A stretch of 64,000 nucleotides of DNA from Paenibacillus sp. FSL K6-0276 (GCF_037977235.1 NZ_CP150276.1:1116001-1180000), one strand, 5' to 3'. Positions 48,978-59,212 are shown, counted from the first letter of the stretch. The notes: generated by a model from the letters alone, not told the origin. Numbers and translations: made by a program.

Positions 48978-49730
48978 TTGCGTTATGACATTGAAATTAC
49001 TTGCACATCTTATTTGACACTTCACGAACAAAAGCTACGGATCAAGTCGTTTTTGATAGATTATTTTGGCACAGCTCACTTCTTCCTTGTTGAAACGGGC
49101 TTTGCTATAACAGCCGTACAAGAGGAAATAACTTTTTTTGAGTGGATAAATACAGGTAGACTGAATCGAACGACTAAAGAATTGTTTCTTTTTGAATGGG
49201 CGGAGCAAGAGAGATGGAGTGGGCATTTCCTATTGAAATGCAGTATTTTCAATCATTTGGATAATAGCAGGGGTAAGCAATTCGAGAGAATCGTCTTGCA
49301 AATGAAAGAACATATGGGACATCCAACCTTAACATTTCATATCGATCAAAAAGGAAAATATATCGAGGTACGGCAATTTCATCATCGTGCTGATGGGAAA
49401 ATTGGCTATGATTTTCTTCCTTATGCAGAAGATGAGCACGGACGTTGGCGTAAAAATTTGGGTGTTGGCTTATGGATATATCGTGTGGATTTTCATTTAT
49501 TATATGAAGGAATCAAGTTGGTATATCCGCGCAAGGGGACAGGCTTTGAGTATTTTGATGATACTGGTATGAATTTTATTAGTAAGCCGGAATGGAAAAT
49601 GATCCTGATGCATTGGACGCAACTTGCTATCCATAACCCATCTAGTGCTGAATTTATAGATTATGTAAGTCGGTGGGTGATAGCAACGCTAGAGCATGTG
49701 GATGAAATTGCGATTGAAGGGAATTTGTAA
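48978..49730 (+). CDS. Hypothetical protein
   Basis: About 250 residues. No family recognised. Protein-like throughout, with aromatic-rich stretches (FHIDQKGKYIEVRQF, LPYAEDEHGRWRKNLG). No signal peptide or membrane helices. The frame is open from 48888 but that part crosses a terminator hairpin; TTG at 48978 has AGAAGGGAA just upstream. Together with the next two genes it may be a group of orphan immunity-type genes, but that is a guess from context. Confidence 0.6.
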   Translation: MRYDIEITCTSYLTLHEQKLRIKSFLIDYFGTAHFFLVETGFAITAVQEEITFFEWINTGRLNRTTKELFLFEWAEQERWSGHFLLKCSIFNHLDNSRGKQFERIVLQMKEHMGHPTLTFHIDQKGKYIEVRQFHHRADGKIGYDFLPYAEDEHGRWRKNLGVGLWIYRVDFHLLYEGIKLVYPRKGTGFEYFDDTGMNFISKPEWKMILMHWTQLAIHNPSSAEFIDYVSRWVIATLEHVDEIAIEGNL

Positions 49731-49804
49731 TAAGTTATAAAAATGATATCCATTGTTGTAGAAGAACAGATGGAGAGGGTAAATTTATATAATGGGGGTA
49801 AGGT

Positions 49805-50278
49805 ATGGGCAAAAAGAGCGAAAAATATTCAATTAGTAAAATTGATATTTTCTTAGGTGACTTAAAAGGATTTAAGTATCCCCAATATACAATCCAAATT
49901 AATGATATAAGTTTGAATGATTATTTGAATCTTCACACCAAAAGTAGTGATTTTGATTTACTACTTCCGCCTATTGCAATGTTTAACAATGAAGACCAAC
50001 AAAAGGCAATTCATCTAATTGATTTTAGAAATGTGACTATGCCATTATTAATATGCAGTGATGACATGGATTTTTTTTGCACAATAGTTTCAGCGTATGT
50101 TGTTGAACATGACGATATTGTGCTATGGAAGTATTTTGGATATGGGTTAGAGATATCTACAAGTATTCATGTACCTGCTTTGGCTTTTGATAAAATTGGG
50201 TACGCAGCATTTATTAATAAATTTAAAACGTTTGCATTAGAGAATTATGGTGCTAGCTCGATTGGGCGACCCTCTTAA
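49805..50278 (+). CDS. Hypothetical protein
   Basis: 157 residues, soluble, acidic. No family recognised. ATG follows GGGGGTAAGG. Features such as small size, AT-rich codons and isolation fit immunity-type proteins, but nothing specific is seen. No gene is supported between 50279 and 50543. Confidence 0.6.
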   Translation: MGKKSEKYSISKIDIFLGDLKGFKYPQYTIQINDISLNDYLNLHTKSSDFDLLLPPIAMFNNEDQQKAIHLIDFRNVTMPLLICSDDMDFFCTIVSAYVVEHDDIVLWKYFGYGLEISTSIHVPALAFDKIGYAAFINKFKTFALENYGASSIGRPS

Positions 50279-50543
50279 GCTTGCTAAAGCTTGTCAAAAC
50301 GAATGTATGATGGAGAAAGGCTTGAATAAATCCTTGAAAGACGTTTTGCTTATGTTGAGATTTTATTGCATGACAGGTCTTATGAGATTTATGGTTATTC
50401 CGGTGTTGGTTAACTATTCAGAAGAAAATTGAGAAACGCTAGGTTACTTGTATTTAGTATGATCTATGTGTTTGTTATTGTATTATGGATAATAGAATGA
50501 CTGCCTCAATAGGTATTTATAATATAGAACATAGGAGGATTGA

Positions 50544-51113
50544 ATGTCCTGGAGCAAATTGAAGCAACATCTGGAGAGTTTTCTCTGTCCTGCATTATAT
50601 GGAAGGGTTGAATACCGTGCAACCGGCTATCATTATTTACCAGATAAAGCAGGACTTTGTTATATTGCGGTAGATAAAAAGAATGTACTCAATATGAGTG
50701 ATAAAACTACCTTAATCAGATGGTATCAGACGGAGCTGGAAATTAAGAATGATTCAGATATCCAAATTCCTATCAGCAATGAAGAAATTGAAGCTGTCAG
50801 AAAAGATACCAAGGGAATAGTTCCGGATGATCGTCTAAAAGTAATTGCAAGAAGTAGAAAAATATCAGAATATGCAAAGGAGCTTTTGTTAGCACAGTTA
50901 TCATTAAGTAAATCAAATTTTAGCGTTGTAGCTAATAAATTTTTATCCATTTCTATAGAGGAAAGCATGGAGAGCAATGATATCTTATTGAATATTCTAG
51001 CTTTGGTGGACAGACGAGTTGGAAAAAAGCGAATTTTAAACATGACCGAGAAAATGAAGTTAAAGCATCCAATTGTGCAGTATTTTTATGAACTACGGCT
51101 TAGTACCTTATGA
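50544..51113 (+). CDS. SF0329-like protein
   Basis: 189 residues. MSWSKLKQHLESFLCPALYG followed by RVEYRATGYHY and GLCYIAVDKKNVLNM resembles the SF0329 family of small cytosolic proteins, whose function is unknown. The C-terminal half is helical (KISEYAKELLLAQLSLSKSN). ATG follows ATAGGAGG. A repeat element with a terminator comes next. Confidence 0.65.
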   Translation: MSWSKLKQHLESFLCPALYGRVEYRATGYHYLPDKAGLCYIAVDKKNVLNMSDKTTLIRWYQTELEIKNDSDIQIPISNEEIEAVRKDTKGIVPDDRLKVIARSRKISEYAKELLLAQLSLSKSNFSVVANKFLSISIEESMESNDILLNILALVDRRVGKKRILNMTEKMKLKHPIVQYFYELRLSTL

Positions 51114-51186
51114 AATAAAAGCCCAAGGGTATTGGGTTGAGCGCTTTTCCTGAATTGTGGACTTATAATTCAAGAAAAGGATCAAG

Positions 51187-51352
51187 AAACATATAAAACT
51201 CGTCGAACGATGATGTAATATAGGCTGTAAAGCCTGTAACATCAAGGGTTTCCCGCAAGGGAAACGTCGTTTGACCACATATTGAATACATTGTGTAAAA
51301 TTAAAGACTTCTCGTGAGTTCGTTGAGCTTACGGGAGGTCTCATTTTTTTCA
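51187..51352. repeat. Dispersed intergenic repeat, copy B
   Basis: Most complete of three copies. ATAAAACTCGTC, GATGATGTAATATAGGC, GTAAAGCCT, CAAGGGTTTCCCGCAAGGG, TTTGACCACATA and GTGTAAAA appear in order, ending in a terminator hairpin (AGACTTCTCGTGAG/TTACGGGAGGTCT plus T run, 51303-51350). No protein is encoded. Shared pieces are at 26637-26716 and 59213-59335. Confidence 0.6.
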
Positions 51353-51427
51353 TAATGATTTAATGTTGGAGAGGCCCATACAATTGCGCATGGACCTATT
51401 TGATTTAGTATTGTGCTGATTTTAATC

Positions 51428-53659
51428 TCAAACATTTATCTTTTTTCTATAATCGCTCGGGGTTATACCAGTACTATTCTTAAATAAACGATAAAAATAC
51501 GAACTACTAGTAAATCCAGTTTTTTCGGCGATATCAACAATGGTGTAATCAGAAGTCTCCAGCAGCTCTTTGGCTTTATTCAACCGCATTTCACTAATTT
51601 TATCAGATAGTGCTTTTGTGGTTAATTGTTTATATAGCCGGCTGAAATAAATTGGAGACATCGATAACTCGTCTGCAATTGAATTTAAGCACAGGTTGGA
51701 ATTGCTATAATCTCGCTCAATAATTTGATGTACTTTTCTAATGAGATCTTCTTGTTTTGTACTTCGTTTCTCTTCGAGTTTTTGACTTATTTCTTCAAAT
51801 ATCTTGAAATACGGCGTGTTGATTTCTTCCATGGTTTCAACATGATTGGGGAGTAAGAACGTTGTATCGAATTCGGGTAATGTTAAAATCGCATTGTTCT
51901 TTTTTAATGCCCGTAAGACGTTATTAACGGTAAGTGCTAAATGCGATATGACAAGTTGAACCACGGTAAAAGAATATTCTGATATTTCTCCTACGATATC
52001 GATATAGATGCTCCGTGCCTTATCCACATTTCCTGACATCAAGGATTCAATGAACTGTTTTTCTTTGTGAACGGGAAATATATACTCTTTGAATTTTAAG
52101 TCCATAATATCATCGGAAAAGAGGATACTGCCGTGTCCTTTGAATAATCGATGGTAAGAAGCCTCAAGTACCTGTTTGTAGATTAAAATGCATTGCTCGA
52201 TGGATTCCTTCACAGGACTAAAGGTAATCGAAATGGATAATTTTAAATGTTTGGTGATTGACAACTGCATAAGCTCCGCCATTTCTATCAGCGAATCCCG
52301 TTCCATATTATTAAGCGGATCATGGAAGTTGAGTATAAGTATAAGACTATCATCCCCCATATCAATGGCTTCGATTTGAAAGATCGGCGAGGCAATTTCT
52401 GTACTAACGTTCATTATGCCGTATTTGAGCAAATTAATATCATCTTTGTATTTCTCGAGAACCGACGGGAACTGATCAATCCTTATTAAAACAATCAGTG
52501 ATTTACTATTAACCATTAGCTCCGAATTGAAGTATTTCAATTTTTGTTGCAACACCTCAGCATTATTCGTTTCTCTACCCAAAATCGTATTTCTCAGAAA
52601 ATCCTGTTTGAGAATATGTTGATGATTACGTTTTTCAGTTTCTAGGATTTTGAATTTACGTATGAATTTATCAATTGGTCGATATACCCTATGGGATAAA
52701 GTTAACGAAATCAATAAACCTAAGAGAAGAATGCCAAGACAGATACTGAGTGTTCGATACTTCATTCCACTTATTTCTTGAGTAATATTGCTATAAGGGG
52801 TAATGCGAACATATCTCCAACCTAATGGATCGGGAGAAGTGTACGTTATTAAAGATTTAACTCCATCTACTGTGTCTACAAAATATGTAGAGTGTGAAGG
52901 ATCCTGAATAATTTTCTGTATATAGGTTTTATCAGATAGATCAGTTAGCATTGCTTGCCTGTCATTACTGGAGTATAATATTCCATCCTGATTAATGATA
53001 AACGTGTTATTCTCCGATTGATCTAATCGCAGGCCTAACCATGATGCAGAGATATTGACAACGACCGCTGTATTTAAAGCGTTATTATCATCAATGATGC
53101 TATAACACAAGTAAGTGTAGCTTGATACATGAGTGGTCTCAACCGAACCGATGTTATATGTTCTGGGGATCGGTTGGAAGGGAAGATGTTCTTTGAATTT
53201 CTTAAAAAGGGCTAGAATTCCCTTATCATCAAGTTCGGACTTCGTTTGAACTCCGTTTCGTGCATTATTGGCACTAATATAGAACTGATTGGATTTCGCA
53301 TTATATACATAAATGGATTCAATGAATGGTAAGGATGCGCGATAGTTATCAAGTTGTTGTTGTGCAAAAATGGTGTCATAGATATTCAAGTCCGTATAAT
53401 ACAACAATTTGGATACCGCAGGGTCAGTGTAAATCTGGGAGGACAGTGAGGTAACAGTCTCTGTCATATTAGATAACTCTGTTTTAATTTGATTCAGACT
53501 ATTAGAATCGGAACGATAAACTTGTTTAAGTGCGATGCTTGTGAAGTCCATATAAAGAATAGTTGAAGTTATCAAAAGGGTAATAACAACACATCCAATA
53601 GAGCCGAGCAGTATTCGGCTATAAACTTTTTTATGCTCTCTAGACCACTGTTTCATCAT
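51428..53659 (-). CDS. Membrane-bound AraC-family regulator
   Basis: 743 residues. An N-terminal helix (about 15-35) and a second at about 295-315 flank an extracellular Cache-type sensor. The cytosolic part has a variable middle domain and a C-terminal AraC domain: LCLNSIADELSMSPIYFSRL and TIVDIAEKTGFTSSSYFYRL. There is no kinase or receiver domain, so it is a one-component transmembrane regulator, as found beside sugar ABC importers in Paenibacillus. Start at 53659 (ATG ATG). It is divergent from the ABC transporter genes and likely controls them. Confidence 0.9.
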   Translation of the reverse strand: MMKQWSREHKKVYSRILLGSIGCVVITLLITSTILYMDFTSIALKQVYRSDSNSLNQIKTELSNMTETVTSLSSQIYTDPAVSKLLYYTDLNIYDTIFAQQQLDNYRASLPFIESIYVYNAKSNQFYISANNARNGVQTKSELDDKGILALFKKFKEHLPFQPIPRTYNIGSVETTHVSSYTYLCYSIIDDNNALNTAVVVNISASWLGLRLDQSENNTFIINQDGILYSSNDRQAMLTDLSDKTYIQKIIQDPSHSTYFVDTVDGVKSLITYTSPDPLGWRYVRITPYSNITQEISGMKYRTLSICLGILLLGLLISLTLSHRVYRPIDKFIRKFKILETEKRNHQHILKQDFLRNTILGRETNNAEVLQQKLKYFNSELMVNSKSLIVLIRIDQFPSVLEKYKDDINLLKYGIMNVSTEIASPIFQIEAIDMGDDSLILILNFHDPLNNMERDSLIEMAELMQLSITKHLKLSISITFSPVKESIEQCILIYKQVLEASYHRLFKGHGSILFSDDIMDLKFKEYIFPVHKEKQFIESLMSGNVDKARSIYIDIVGEISEYSFTVVQLVISHLALTVNNVLRALKKNNAILTLPEFDTTFLLPNHVETMEEINTPYFKIFEEISQKLEEKRSTKQEDLIRKVHQIIERDYSNSNLCLNSIADELSMSPIYFSRLYKQLTTKALSDKISEMRLNKAKELLETSDYTIVDIAEKTGFTSSSYFYRLFKNSTGITPSDYRKKINV

Positions 53660-53907
53660 TTCGTGAAACCCCTTTCATTACTAGTCTGAGTATAATTCAT
53701 CAGTTTGGTGCTTTCAATCAAATTCGTAATTCAACAGCCAAAATTAGGTTAAATGTAGTGAAAATTCACAAAAGTACAAAAAGTTCATACTTCACAAGTA
53801 CCGAGATTACAGCAATGTGTGTCATTGTACAGTATATTATCGAATCCGCTTCTTCTATGATTTGGAAGTAAGATTCACGAGAAATTCTATTCAGGAGGAG
53901 GTCAGTC

Positions 53908-54831
53908 ATGTTTAAGAAGAAAGGTTTTTTATATGAATTAAATAAGAATAAAATCATGTTTTTGATGATAGCACCGACACTGCTTTTTTTCTTAATAAAT
54001 TCTTATGCTCCAATGGTCGGCATCTATTATGCATTCACAAGTTATGATTTTGCAGGTGGTTTATTTGGAAGTCCGTTTGTAGGATTAGACAATTTTAAGT
54101 TTTTAACGCAATCTGGAATTCTGTTGAAGTTGACAATCAATACGCTTGGATACAACGTGGTGTTTATCATATTAGGTAACGTGGTATCTATAGGGGCAGC
54201 AATCCTATTAAGTGAAGTCCGAGGTAAGTTATTTAAAAAATTATCACAATCCATTATGTTTCTACCCTACTTCGTTTCGTTTGTTCTGATTAGTGTTTTA
54301 GCGTTTAACATGTTTAATGCTGATTCCGGTTTTGTTAATCAGTTACTAAAATCGTTAGGATTTGATCCAGTAGACATATACAATACACCATGGCTCTGGC
54401 CATTTCTGATTACAGCATTTTATATATGGAAAAACTTAGGTTATTCCATGGTCATTTATCTTGCATCCATCATGGGAATCAGCGATGAGTATTACGAAGC
54501 TGCCAAAATTGATGGTGCAAATATTTTTCAGCGAATCTGGTATATTACCATACCTATGCTGAAGGCAACATTTATCGTTCTGCTCTTATTTGCACTCGGA
54601 AGCATTATGAAAGGTCAATTCGATCTGTTCTATCAGCTTGTCGGGAACAACGGAGTGCTCTTCAACGTTACGGATATTGTCGATACTTACGTTTATCGAT
54701 CTTTGAAAGTTAATTTTGATATTGGTATGGCAACTGCTGCTGGCTTGTATCAGTCTATCTTCGGATTTGTAATGATTATGACAGTGAATTATATCATCAG
54801 GAAAATTAATGATGATTATGCATTGTTCTAA
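53908..54831 (+). CDS. ABC sugar transporter permease (LplB type)
   Basis: 307 residues with six membrane helices. The EAA loop reads YYEAAKIDGANIFQRIWYITIP, the contact site for the ATPase. ATG follows AGGAGGAGG. First gene of permease-permease-binding protein; no ATPase gene is here, as is usual for this type, which uses a shared MsmX-like ATPase. Confidence 0.93.
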   Translation: MFKKKGFLYELNKNKIMFLMIAPTLLFFLINSYAPMVGIYYAFTSYDFAGGLFGSPFVGLDNFKFLTQSGILLKLTINTLGYNVVFIILGNVVSIGAAILLSEVRGKLFKKLSQSIMFLPYFVSFVLISVLAFNMFNADSGFVNQLLKSLGFDPVDIYNTPWLWPFLITAFYIWKNLGYSMVIYLASIMGISDEYYEAAKIDGANIFQRIWYITIPMLKATFIVLLLFALGSIMKGQFDLFYQLVGNNGVLFNVTDIVDTYVYRSLKVNFDIGMATAAGLYQSIFGFVMIMTVNYIIRKINDDYALF

Positions 54832-54851
54832 AATAGGAAGGAGGGATTACA

Positions 54852-55742
54852 TTGGATGACAACATTCTAAGTACTAGAGTTTTCCGCATGATGGCTTACC
54901 TGATCATTACGATTTTTTCTTTGCTCTGTCTCTTTCCCTTCATTCTGATCATTTCAGGCTCATTGACAGCTAATGAATCCATTATACGCGACGGTTTTCA
55001 CTTGATTCCTAAAGTGTTCTCGCTGGAAGGTTATCAAATGGTGTTTACCTTTCCAGCTCAGCTAATCAAGGCTTATGGTGTTACGATTTTTGTAACTGTG
55101 GTTGGAACGCTGCTGGGATTGTTTCTTATTACGATGGCTGGTTATGTTCTGCAGAGGAAAGATTTCAAGTACCGTAATCAATTGTCCTTCTTCATTTATT
55201 TCACAACGCTGTTTGGAGGCGGGCTTGTGCCCTGGTACATCATGCTGACCACATACTTTGGGCTGGCAGACACCTATGCCGTACTGATATTACCTGGTCT
55301 TATGACACCTTTTCTCATTATTTTAATGAAAAACTTTATCAAATCTGCGATTCCGGAAGAATTATTCGAATCAGCCAAAATCGATGGCGCGAACGACTTT
55401 AGGATCTACTTCAGTGTCGTGCTGAAGCTTGCTATGCCAGGCATAGCGACTGTCGGTCTGTTCCTTGCTCTGACGTACTGGAACGACTGGTTTATGTCTT
55501 CCTTGTTCATTAATGACACTAGCATGTATCAGCTTCAATTCTACTTGTATAACACGATCAATACCATGATGTTCGTTTCTCAAATGGCGACTGGAACTGG
55601 GGTATCCCTAGGGCGCGAAATTCCGACAGAATCGACGAAGATGGCGATGGCAATCGTCGTTACAGGACCAATTGTTTTCTTATATCCTTTCGTACAGCGA
55701 TATTTCGTGAAGGGATTAACGATTGGTGCGGTGAAGGGTTAG
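54852..55742 (+). CDS. ABC sugar transporter permease (LplC/YtcP type)
   Basis: 296 residues with six membrane helices. The EAA loop is LFESAKIDGANDFRIYFSVV. The C-terminus PFVQRYFVKGLTIGAVKG is typical. The start is TTG at 54852, with AAGGAGGGA upstream; no in-frame ATG fits. 20 bp after the first permease. Confidence 0.93.
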   Translation: MDDNILSTRVFRMMAYLIITIFSLLCLFPFILIISGSLTANESIIRDGFHLIPKVFSLEGYQMVFTFPAQLIKAYGVTIFVTVVGTLLGLFLITMAGYVLQRKDFKYRNQLSFFIYFTTLFGGGLVPWYIMLTTYFGLADTYAVLILPGLMTPFLIILMKNFIKSAIPEELFESAKIDGANDFRIYFSVVLKLAMPGIATVGLFLALTYWNDWFMSSLFINDTSMYQLQFYLYNTINTMMFVSQMATGTGVSLGREIPTESTKMAMAIVVTGPIVFLYPFVQRYFVKGLTIGAVKG

Positions 55743-55814
55743 TACCGAAAGCAAACGAAAGAAACTCGTATGCGATCGGCTGACATAGATCATTCAATTA
55801 AGGGGAGGGTTAGT

Positions 55815-57419
55815 ATGAGAAAAGGAAAAAAGAAATTGTTAACGATCGGCACTTCTTTATTCTTAACTGCAAGTTTGTTTGCTGGCTGCAGTGGTAATGC
55901 CAAAACTGGGGAGACTACGTCAAATACCAGCACGGAGGCTCCAACTGTAAAAGAAGAGGCTGTAAAAGGAGAGGCTGTAAAAGAAGCGACTGGAATCGAC
56001 ACATCCAAGAAAGTGGAGCTTCAGTTCTATATGCTGGGCGATGCCCCAAAGGATTTAAAGCTCATTCAGGATGAAGTTAACAAAATGGCATTAGAAGATT
56101 TGAATGCAACCGTCAAATTCAACTTCACAACCTGGACAGACTGGGAGTCGAAGTACAAGCTTCTGTTGTCCTCAGGGCAGCCGATTGACCTGATCTTTAC
56201 GGCAGAATGGACGAATTACCAGTCATATGCGAAGAAAGGGGCTTTCCTTCCGCTAGATGATCTCCTACCGAAGGCTGCACCTAAGCTGCAAGCATATGTA
56301 CCGCAGGATTTCTGGGAAGCAGTCAAGGTTGACAAGAAAATTTACACAGTTCCAGCGATCTGGAAGGAGTATGTAAATGAGGGTGTTGCCTATCGGGAAG
56401 ATTTGCGTAAAAAGTATAATTTGCCAAAGCCGGAAACACTCGAAACCCTAGAGCAGTATTTGGAAGGTATACGCAAGAATGAACCGGATATGATGCCTCT
56501 GGCAGATACTGAGATCAATCATACAGAATCCATCCGTCAAATGACAACTAAAACTGTGAATACCAACTCAACTGTTCCATATGGACTTAACATCATGTAT
56601 GACACTCCGAGAGACGTAACCTCCTATTGGGGCTCTCCGAAGCATTTGGAAGATTTAAAAATGTACAAGAGATGGCAAGAAAAAGGGTTCTTTATGAAGA
56701 ATATGCTGAACATTAAAGATAGTGGTCATGATATATTTGCTAGCGGTAAAGCCGCAGCAATTTTAGGATCTGAGAATCCAAACCGCTTTGGTGATTCTGT
56801 TGTCAAAGTGAAAACGCTGCACCCGGATTGGGAGCTAGGTTATGCCCCATATGCAAATATAAAAGGGTTCTCTTCACCCGTTCACCCGATTCATAATGGC
56901 TTTGCAATTCCACGCAGCAGCAAAAATCCAGAAAGAGCGCTTGCTTTCTATGAGAAAATGGTCACTGATAAACGTTACAATTGGCTGACGCAATACGGTA
57001 TTGAAGGCAAGCATTTTGAAATTGAGGATGGGAAATATTACAAAATGCTTGGTGATGTCCAATCAAACGGCTTCGCAAGAGAAGGTATGAATGGATGGGC
57101 ATGGAGAAATCCGGAGTTCAATTTGTTTGATAAGAGCTATGACACTGTGCTAGATATGTTCGCTGAATTAGATAAGATACAAAAGCCAAATATTTACCAA
57201 GGCTTCGGAGAGGATTGGACGCCTTATCAAGCAGAGAAGGCAGCTCTTCTACAAGTTGAAAAGCAATACTTATGGCCTTTGAATGTTGGTATGGTTAAGG
57301 ATGTTGAAGGCGGCCTGAAAATATTTATGGAAAAGGCCAAACAAGCTGGTCTCGATAAAATTCAAGCGGAATACACGAAGCAGTGGATACAGTATTTGGA
57401 TGATTCAAACATTAAGTAA
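55815..57419 (+). CDS. Extracellular solute-binding lipoprotein (LipO type)
   Basis: 534 residues. Signal and lipobox (SLFAGC), a threonine/valine/glutamate-rich linker with a repeated VKEEAVKGEAVKEA segment, then the two-lobed binding fold with VELQFYMLGDAPKDLKLIQD. The last 100 residues resemble the C-terminal domain common in LipO-like proteins. It should bind an oligosaccharide for the two permeases upstream. ATG at 55815 follows AGGGGAGGG. Confidence 0.92.
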   Translation: MRKGKKKLLTIGTSLFLTASLFAGCSGNAKTGETTSNTSTEAPTVKEEAVKGEAVKEATGIDTSKKVELQFYMLGDAPKDLKLIQDEVNKMALEDLNATVKFNFTTWTDWESKYKLLLSSGQPIDLIFTAEWTNYQSYAKKGAFLPLDDLLPKAAPKLQAYVPQDFWEAVKVDKKIYTVPAIWKEYVNEGVAYREDLRKKYNLPKPETLETLEQYLEGIRKNEPDMMPLADTEINHTESIRQMTTKTVNTNSTVPYGLNIMYDTPRDVTSYWGSPKHLEDLKMYKRWQEKGFFMKNMLNIKDSGHDIFASGKAAAILGSENPNRFGDSVVKVKTLHPDWELGYAPYANIKGFSSPVHPIHNGFAIPRSSKNPERALAFYEKMVTDKRYNWLTQYGIEGKHFEIEDGKYYKMLGDVQSNGFAREGMNGWAWRNPEFNLFDKSYDTVLDMFAELDKIQKPNIYQGFGEDWTPYQAEKAALLQVEKQYLWPLNVGMVKDVEGGLKIFMEKAKQAGLDKIQAEYTKQWIQYLDDSNIK

Positions 57420-57436
57420 AATAGTCTAGAGTTCTT

Positions 57437-57470
57437 AGAGAACAACAGGACTAACGTCCTGTTGTTCTCT
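57437..57470 (+). terminator. 15-bp perfect stem-loop between binding protein and MBL genes
   Basis: AGAGAACAACAGGAC, loop TAAC, GTCCTGTTGTTCTCT. No T run follows, so it may protect the upstream mRNA end rather than terminate. Confidence 0.65.
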
Positions 57471-57490
57471 ACTACAAAGGTGGAATTTTT

Positions 57491-58303
57491 ATGAAGGTTC
57501 ATTTTCATGGAACAGCTGCATTTGAAGGAATTCCCTCGCTATTCTGTCATTGCGAGACTTGCAAGCAAGCCAAAGTACTTGGTGGGAAAAATATTCGTAC
57601 ACGGACTTCGGTCTTGATTGATGAGGTGCTTAAGATCGACTTTCCGGCGGACACCTTACATCATTCGATTCGTGATTCTGTAGATATGGATAAGGTTCGT
57701 GATCTATTGTTTACACATTCACATTCGGATCATTTGTATCCTGAAGATTTACTGATTCGTGCGCTTGGGTATGCCCAATTTATTGAAGAGGAAGAACTTC
57801 ATCTGTATGGTCATGACTTGCCTATTAAGCACTGCAGTCAATTGCTTGCCACGGAATCGCATCGCTTCCAATTTCACAACTTGAAACCCTTTGAAACCGT
57901 ACAAACGCAAACAGCTACGATTACCCCATTGCTTGCCAAACATGATCCTAAAGAAACTTGTTTATTGTACATAATAGAGAAGGACGGCAAAACCATTTTC
58001 TATGGTCACGACAGCGGCTGGTTTCCTGAACAGACTTGGAATTGGTTGAAAGGGAAGAAACTGGATCTTGCCATTCTGGAATGTACGACGGGGAATGCCG
58101 AACAATGCGACGGTCATATGAATGTCAAGGATACTCTAAAAACACGGGAATGGTTAGTCGAGAATCATGTTATGCAAGCGGAAGGGCGAATCGTAGTCAC
58201 TCATTTCTCTCATAATGCTCATCTGTTGCATGAAGATTTGGTTCATATTTTTGAGCCGAATGGTATCACAGTAGCATTTGATGGGATGCAACTGGACATA
58301 TGA
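57491..58303 (+). CDS. MBL-fold metallohydrolase, PhnP-like
   Basis: 270 residues. FCHCETCKQAK near the N-terminus recalls the extra metal site of PhnP phosphodiesterases. FTHSHSDHLYPEDLL is the HxHxDH metal motif, GHDSGWF and VVTHFSHNAH provide further ligands. PhnP-type enzymes open cyclic phosphodiesters. ATG follows AAAGGTGG. It lies just after a sugar ABC importer, suggesting it acts on an imported phosphodiester sugar, but this is inference. Confidence 0.85.
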   Translation: MKVHFHGTAAFEGIPSLFCHCETCKQAKVLGGKNIRTRTSVLIDEVLKIDFPADTLHHSIRDSVDMDKVRDLLFTHSHSDHLYPEDLLIRALGYAQFIEEEELHLYGHDLPIKHCSQLLATESHRFQFHNLKPFETVQTQTATITPLLAKHDPKETCLLYIIEKDGKTIFYGHDSGWFPEQTWNWLKGKKLDLAILECTTGNAEQCDGHMNVKDTLKTREWLVENHVMQAEGRIVVTHFSHNAHLLHEDLVHIFEPNGITVAFDGMQLDI

Positions 58304-58334
58304 GTTAGCGCATAAGTGAAATGAGGATATTTCT

Positions 58335-59198
58335 ATGATTTCAATGGCAGTCTTATTGGTTCTATTTTCAGGCTTCACACATGCGGTATGGAATCTATTT
58401 ACAAAGAGAAGTCTGAATAAATACGTATTTCTCTGGTCGATTCATATTGTTGGTACACTTGCTCTATTACCTTATTTTATAATTGAACTGCTCCAAGTTG
58501 AGCTTCATGCGGAGACACTTGGCTATATGGCGATATCTGCTTTATTTCAAGGGATGTACTTCATTTTTCTCTCTAAATCGTATTCCTATGGTGATTTATC
58601 ACAGACCTATCCTATCATGCGAGGTACTGGTGTCATGCTAGTGACCTTGTTAAGTGTTGTGTTATTCGGGGATTCATTATCTCTAGCAGGCTGGATAGGC
58701 TTTTGTTGTATCATAGTAGGGCTCTTTATTATTAGTGGAATAGTTAATCGTCATGCAAATCAAGGGAAATCGGATCATTCCATATCCATTCTTTATGCAA
58801 TTGTAGTAGGGATATGTGTTGCGGGCTATACATTAATGGATAAACTGATTGTCCAGCAATTATCTCCACTATCAACGCTTGAATTATCCAATATTAATTA
58901 TGTAATCGTCGCTTTCTTTATGGTTATAAGAGCTGGTCGTACACAAATCATAAGGGAATGGCAACAAAACTGGAAAATGATCTTGATTGGTTGTATTTGC
59001 TCGCCAGCTTCTTATTTTATGTTTCTGATGGCGATGAAGCTTGCTCCATTAGCTTCAATTGCGCCAATACGAGAAATTGGAACTGTTGTAGGTACGATTC
59101 TTGGCATACTTGTACTAAAAGAGAAGCAAGGCGTGCGAAGAATTATCATGTCGGCTGTGATTACCTGTGGGATCATCTCCATTGCCATATGGGGATAA
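58335..59198 (+). CDS. EamA family transporter
   Basis: 287 residues with about ten membrane helices in two EamA repeats. FSGFTHAVWNLFTKRSL at the start and SYSYGDLSQTYPIMRGTGVM are typical of this drug/metabolite transporter group. Substrate unknown. 32 bp after the MBL gene, probably co-transcribed. Confidence 0.9.
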   Translation: MISMAVLLVLFSGFTHAVWNLFTKRSLNKYVFLWSIHIVGTLALLPYFIIELLQVELHAETLGYMAISALFQGMYFIFLSKSYSYGDLSQTYPIMRGTGVMLVTLLSVVLFGDSLSLAGWIGFCCIIVGLFIISGIVNRHANQGKSDHSISILYAIVVGICVAGYTLMDKLIVQQLSPLSTLELSNINYVIVAFFMVIRAGRTQIIREWQQNWKMILIGCICSPASYFMFLMAMKLAPLASIAPIREIGTVVGTILGILVLKEKQGVRRIIMSAVITCGIISIAIWG

Positions 59199-59212
59199 GT
59201 TGGTCTGCCAAA

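Noticed and set aside
50247..50432. 61-codon frame after the 157-residue hypothetical gene
   Set aside because: Overlaps the preceding gene, no ribosome site, no recognisable family.
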